24,535 bases of DNA from SW-4-43-9 sp047617985 (GTDB taxonomy: Archaea; Nanohalarchaeota; Nanosalinia; Nanosalinales; Nanosalinaceae). The notes under the pieces were generated by a model that saw only the letters and a program-made list of their open reading frames with translations, searched no databases and had not been told where the DNA came from. Positions 21,391-24,535 of this stretch are shown here, piece by piece (positions within the stretch are counted from its first letter, which is position 1; each line of letters begins with the position of its first letter). Position numbers and translations under genes: made by a program. The stretch spans positions 1-24,535 of the forward strand of contig JBLGBS010000013.1 in assembly GCA_047617985.1 (NCBI GenBank). The letters run 5' to 3'.

Positions 21391-21732
21391 ATGGTAAACG
21401 TTCCAGAAGACACCGAAGTTTCAGACCTTCCTTTCACCCACGCACGAATCAAAAGAATGATCAGAGAACAGGCCGACGAAGGACAGTACGTCCGCAGCGA
21501 GGTATACTACGGACTGAACCTCCTGCTCGGAGAGATCGCAGAGGAGATCATCGACAGAATGATGAACACGGAATCTGCCTATGTAGAGAAGTACGATCTC
21601 GATAGAGCTGCCAGAAAATACGAGAGAGTTGAGAACATCATCAAGGAGAAAGAGAGAGCTTCAAGAAAACTGGACGCGCTGGCTTCAGACATTGAGCACC
21701 TCTCAAGAGAGATCAACCAAGCGGACGAGTAA
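21391..21732 (+). CDS. Histone-fold protein with C-terminal helical extension
   Basis: Residues 12-80 follow the archaeal histone pattern. Helix 1 is DLPFTHARIKRMIREQ (compare LPxAPxxRIIK in known histones). The long helix 2 is VRSEVYYGLNLLLGEIAEEIIDRMM (34-58). A loop and helix 3 follow, in YDLDRAARKYERV (68-80). Ordinary archaeal histones stop here at 65-70 residues. This one continues for about 33 residues of charged helix (IIKEKERASRKLDALASDIEHLSREI), likely a coiled coil. The N-terminal 11 acidic residues are also extra. The tail could mediate dimer-dimer contacts, change DNA wrapping, or mark a non-packaging role. A T-rich terminator follows. Assignment is by pattern; a structure prediction would settle it. 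Confidence 0.6.
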   Translation: MVNVPEDTEVSDLPFTHARIKRMIREQADEGQYVRSEVYYGLNLLLGEIAEEIIDRMMNTESAYVEKYDLDRAARKYERVENIIKEKERASRKLDALASDIEHLSREINQADE

Positions 21733-21747
21733 GAAATCCGTCCCCTC

Positions 21748-21760
21748 TGTTTTCTTTTTT
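21748..21760 (+). terminator. T-rich tract after the histone-fold gene
   Basis: TGTTTTCTTTTTT follows the stop by about 16 bases. It also reaches the 3' end of the convergent gene. Confidence 0.5.
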
Positions 21761-22484
21761 AGTAACCGGTTACCAGTTTTTCCAAATCCGGCGCTTCGAT
21801 ATCTACATCTTCTAAATACAGTTCGACATCTGTGGAATTACCATCAACATGTATCTCTCCCGGAACTTTCTCAGCTTTATAGACCTCGCTCTCAGCCGTT
21901 TTATCTCCGGTGTAGAGAAAACCTATCTCTATAGAGCAGTTGGACTGAAGGTTTCGGTAGGCTCCAGCCACGTTATCGGAAGATTCACCTGCGTTTAACT
22001 TAACGTATTCAACCGTGTAATCTTCGGATTCTGAAAGAACTCTATCAATCTCTGCCACAGCATCAATGTTCTGAGAAACACCTTTCAGCTCAACCGGCTC
22101 CAAAAACCTTCCAGTGAATCCGATATCAGGCACTAAGTCTGCCAAAGAATCAAGATAAGCTTCTTTACTGTGGGGAATATCTCCGGTGTTAAACTTTCGA
22201 CTGATGCTTTTCTGCATCTGATCAAAAACCCTGTTCTGATCGGAGATTTGATCTTCTCCCGCGTCAGCGAAGAAACCGTAAAGCGTTAGATCCGAGAGCG
22301 AATCCTCCAGTCTTTCCGCGGTTTCAAACTTGATTTGGTCGGTTCCACCAAGAACGTACAGTCTGACAGAGTATTCCTCTGGTTCACCGATCCATACCTC
22401 ACTGGCTTTGAGCTGTCTCAGAAATTCCTGCTCCCATTCCTTAACCCTGTCAAGCGAAGGTTGTTCGATCTCCAGCCTGTTCAC
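21759..22484 (-). CDS. Uncharacterised acidic protein, 241 aa
   Basis: No family recognised. It is soluble and acidic, with alternating helices and strands. The N-terminal half includes EEYSVRLYVLGGTDQIKFETAERL and a DLTLYGFFADAGED segment. The C-terminal half has CSIEIGFLYTGD and ends in an acidic strand-rich segment (VELYLEDVDIEAPDLEKL). It starts with GTG. AT-rich TATA-like sequence on the minus strand lies 22-30 bases upstream. It converges with the histone-fold gene, with 26 bases between stops, and diverges from the HTH regulator. Confidence 0.7.
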   Translation of the reverse strand: MNRLEIEQPSLDRVKEWEQEFLRQLKASEVWIGEPEEYSVRLYVLGGTDQIKFETAERLEDSLSDLTLYGFFADAGEDQISDQNRVFDQMQKSISRKFNTGDIPHSKEAYLDSLADLVPDIGFTGRFLEPVELKGVSQNIDAVAEIDRVLSESEDYTVEYVKLNAGESSDNVAGAYRNLQSNCSIEIGFLYTGDKTAESEVYKAEKVPGEIHVDGNSTDVELYLEDVDIEAPDLEKLVTGY

Positions 22485-22500
22485 TTGTCTGCATTTAGCG

Positions 22501-22510
22501 GTTAAAAGTT
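22501..22510 (-). promoter_or_regulatory. Possible TATA element for the acidic protein
   Basis: Minus-strand AACTTTTAAC is about 22 bases before the GTG at 22484. A second candidate (GATTTACTTA) lies about 30 bases upstream. Confidence 0.35.
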
Positions 22511-22533
22511 AAGTAAATCGAAAAATTCGCAAC

Positions 22534-22541
22534 AATTATAA
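22534..22541 (+). promoter_or_regulatory. TATA box for the HTH regulator
   Basis: AATTATAA is centred about 29 bases before the ATG at 22566. Confidence 0.5.
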
Positions 22542-22565
22542 CGGTGTGATAATCCTTATTCCTGT

Positions 22566-22910
22566 ATGCGGTTTGAATCAGAAGTAATGAGCGAGGAAAT
22601 CCTGCCCGCAGTCCGAAAAATTATAGCGGAAAGCCTCCACCAAGACTACGGTCACACGCAGGAAGAGATCGCGAACGTGATGGATCTGACACAGCCCGCA
22701 GTATCCCAGTACCTGAAGGGGAAACGTGCCGATTCCGATCTTGTGGAGAAACTAAAGGATGACCCGCAGGTTCAATTACTGATCGAGGACGCTGTCTCAA
22801 ACGCTGCCAGAAACAAAAGCTTCGTCGACGAGATGGCGGAGATAGTCAGAACCGGTAGGGATAAAGGCCTCTTCCGAGAGAAGTTTGAGAGTACTGAAAG
22901 AGTGCTTTAG
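22566..22910 (+). CDS. HTH transcriptional regulator, COG2522-like
   Basis: The N-terminal half matches the archaeal regulator family COG2522. EEILPAVRKIIAESL (10-24) is followed by the helix-turn-helix YGHTQEEIANVMDLTQPAVS (28-47), with recognition helix TQPAVSQYLKGKR. The remaining 60 residues are helical (IEDAVSNAARNKSFVDEMAEIV) and lack the cysteines I recall in many family members, so an iron-sulfur or metal sensing role is not supported. It has its own TATA box and stands alone. Its stop overlaps that of the convergent surface-protein gene by 4 bases. An alternative start is the ATG at 22587. Targets are unknown; the divergent acidic protein is one possibility. Confidence 0.8.
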   Translation: MRFESEVMSEEILPAVRKIIAESLHQDYGHTQEEIANVMDLTQPAVSQYLKGKRADSDLVEKLKDDPQVQLLIEDAVSNAARNKSFVDEMAEIVRTGRDKGLFREKFESTERVL

Positions 22911-24535
22911 CTGTTGAAACCGTCCCATTCAAACTCTTCTGCATCCGGCTCATTGTCGAGGACTTCCGAAATCTTCTGCCTTACACCGTCAATAAATCCT
23001 CCTTCTCCACCTACCTCAGTATCTCCAGCTGTCTCCTTCAACTGTTCAAGGTACTGATCGACGTCTATAACATCTTCCCGGTTGAGAAGGAAGACTCCTC
23101 CAACACCTCCAATGAGGAGAACTGCGAACCCTCCAAGGATCATCTTGAATCTCTGACTGGAAGCATACTCCTGCTCAACATTCTCGTAAGTCGTTTTCGC
23201 AGTTGAGAAATCGGAATCAATACCGTTCAGAGAAGACTGAGCTCTGTAGTACTCTCCGTCTTCGACGGCCTGTCTTGCCGATTCAACATCATTTCTGAAC
23301 TCGGAAATATTAGATGTAAGTCTAGTTGACTGCTCCTCTGAAACAGCCTGTTTAAGTTCGGAAACATTCGAGTTAAGAGATTCAAGCTTCTGCTCGTACT
23401 CGTTAAGCCTTGACTCAATACTGCTCTGTTGTTCCTGATTCGCTTTTATCCGGAGATTGAAGCTTCCCGAAGATGAAGGCCCTTCAGTTGAAACATCGAC
23501 AGTGTACTCTCCAATCTGATCCTCAGAAGAATCAACCTGGTAAGTCTCCGTAACGGAGTCGCCAGGCTCAAGATTTTCTATACTGCTCTGATCCGAGAAC
23601 ACATCGGAACTAACATCCAGACTGACAGACTCAATCAGGAACTCCCCTGTGTTCTCAACCTCAACGTTGAAATCATCGGATTCTCCAGCTGTCAAACTCA
23701 TATTTTCAGGAGTATTAAGCGAGACCTCAGGGTTTCTATCAGGATAGTACTCGAACTCAAAGAGCTCGGAACTGCTCCACCTGCCGGCTTCATCTCTAAC
23801 TCTTACATGAAGGTTGTGCTCACCCGAATCCAGATCACTGCCCTCAAGGTCAACAGTGAACTGTCCGTCATCATAAGTATTTGTAGTACCGCTATCCGAG
23901 TTACCGTTGAAGTAGTACTCGTACTCCTCTACATCGGAAGCCGAGTCAAAAGCATCGAAATCTGCCTCAAAGTTACTGTTGAAAGTCGAAAGACCATTCA
24001 CTGATTCAAGATTCGAAACAGTAGGCTCTGAGGCATCAAAAGTAACATCTCCGTAACTGTAACTTTCATCGTTACCTGCTGCGTCTTCCATCTCTATAAC
24101 AACTTCCGCAGTTGTATCGTAGTAATCATCGTCATCGTCATCCAAATTACAGACTAATTCATCTTCTCCATCTTCTGCCGAATCTAAATCAACAGTATCA
24201 ATTGTAGTTCCACCTACATCACATCTGGCTTCACCGCCGTTAGTATCAGCGCTTTCAAAGTCAACTTCAATATCCGTATCCTCCTCATACTCTACTATAC
24301 CGTCATCTTCCCCTACAACATTTACAGAAGGACTGGTATCTCCACTATATTCGGTATCCAATGTGAAGTTTCCAGTGTAGGTTTCAGAGTTAGGAACCTG
24401 ATCCTCAACTGTTACAGACAGCTCAAAACTTGATTCTGAGTCTAAATCAGAAGTATCTAATTCAATGTCAGACGAACAGGTCTCTCCAGCGCTACAGGTG
24501 TTAAAATTAGTTCCTTCAACTGTGACATCACTATC
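22907..24535 (-). CDS. Large membrane-anchored surface protein, 5' truncated
   Basis: The frame is open to the right edge, so only the C-terminal 542 residues are visible; the TTG at 24361 is internal. The outer part is very acidic and Ser/Thr/Asp-rich with beta-sandwich-like repeats, cysteine pairs (CSAGETC; C...VCNL) and a six-Asp run. A CARDB-like segment follows (VSLNTPENMSLTAGESDDFNVEVENTGEF, then GEYTVDVSTEG). A coiled coil comes next (SSIESRLNEYEQKLESLNSN onward). A membrane helix (MILGGFAVLLIGGVGGVFLL) and a cytoplasmic tail of about 60 residues end the protein. N-x-S/T sequons are frequent (NMS, NVS, NIS), consistent with N-glycosylation. A role in cell envelope or cell-cell contact is inferred from this layout. 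Confidence 0.8.
   Translation of the reverse strand, partial: DSDVTVEGTNFNTCSAGETCSSDIELDTSDLDSESSFELSVTVEDQVPNSETYTGNFTLDTEYSGDTSPSVNVVGEDDGIVEYEEDTDIEVDFESADTNGGEARCDVGGTTIDTVDLDSAEDGEDELVCNLDDDDDDYYDTTAEVVIEMEDAAGNDESYSYGDVTFDASEPTVSNLESVNGLSTFNSNFEADFDAFDSASDVEEYEYYFNGNSDSGTTNTYDDGQFTVDLEGSDLDSGEHNLHVRVRDEAGRWSSSELFEFEYYPDRNPEVSLNTPENMSLTAGESDDFNVEVENTGEFLIESVSLDVSSDVFSDQSSIENLEPGDSVTETYQVDSSEDQIGEYTVDVSTEGPSSSGSFNLRIKANQEQQSSIESRLNEYEQKLESLNSNVSELKQAVSEEQSTRLTSNISEFRNDVESARQAVEDGEYYRAQSSLNGIDSDFSTAKTTYENVEQEYASSQRFKMILGGFAVLLIGGVGGVFLLNREDVIDVDQYLEQLKETAGDTEVGGEGGFIDGVRQKISEVLDNEPDAEEFEWDGFNS

Noticed and set aside
22907..24361. Treating the TTG at 24361 as the start of the surface protein
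   Set aside because: The frame stays open for 58 more codons to the window edge with the same acidic, Thr-rich beta-strand composition.

Overview
The window looks like part of a small archaeal genome, most likely a nanohaloarchaeon (DPANN) or a similar salt-adapted lineage. This is an inference. It rests on Asp/Glu-rich proteins, a tRNA-splicing endonuclease next to an intron-bearing tRNA, a histone-fold protein, an archaeal Lhr helicase, compact gene packing, and TATA boxes centred about 25-30 bases upstream of many start codons (leaderless mRNAs). Genes inside operons instead often carry GGAGGT-type ribosome binding sites. No rRNA genes or CRISPR arrays were seen.

Left part (1-4640): the C-terminal part of a rhomboid protease, an unknown acidic protein, tRNA-splicing endonuclease EndA and RNase HII. 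Next comes an initiator tRNA-Met gene interrupted by two short introns, each forming its own bulge-helix-bulge. A LAGLIDADG homing endonuclease gene abuts its 3' end in convergent orientation. After an AT-rich spacer follow a HypA-like zinc-ribbon protein, a possible 26-codon membrane peptide, a small acidic protein and tRNA-Lys(CUU).

Middle part (4655-11771): an MscS channel, divergent from a ThiF/MoeB/UbaA-type E1-like adenylyltransferase; a membrane protein; and a large Lhr-type helicase whose Walker A motif is interrupted by a 566-residue intein. The intein carries an inserted helix-turn-helix and degenerate homing-endonuclease motifs. The window therefore holds three kinds of self-splicing or EndA-spliced/homing sequence within about 7 kb: two tRNA introns, a free-standing homing endonuclease and an intein.

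MoxR/VWA region (11811-19622): two large membrane-anchored VWA-type proteins, a 17-codon minigene apparently made by a short duplication, a membrane-anchored coiled-coil protein and a multi-pass membrane protein. A separately promoted unit follows, with a MoxR AAA+ ATPase, a DUF58 VWA protein and a calcineurin-like phosphoesterase. The set resembles MoxR-VWA chaperone/assembly systems, in which the ATPase is thought to remodel targets together with metal-binding VWA partners at the membrane.

Right part (19636-24535): an MFS transporter, two small genes (a membrane-anchored peptide and a charged helical protein), a histone-fold protein with a long C-terminal helical tail, an unknown acidic protein, a COG2522-like HTH regulator, and the C-terminal 542 residues of a large membrane-anchored surface protein that continues past the right edge.
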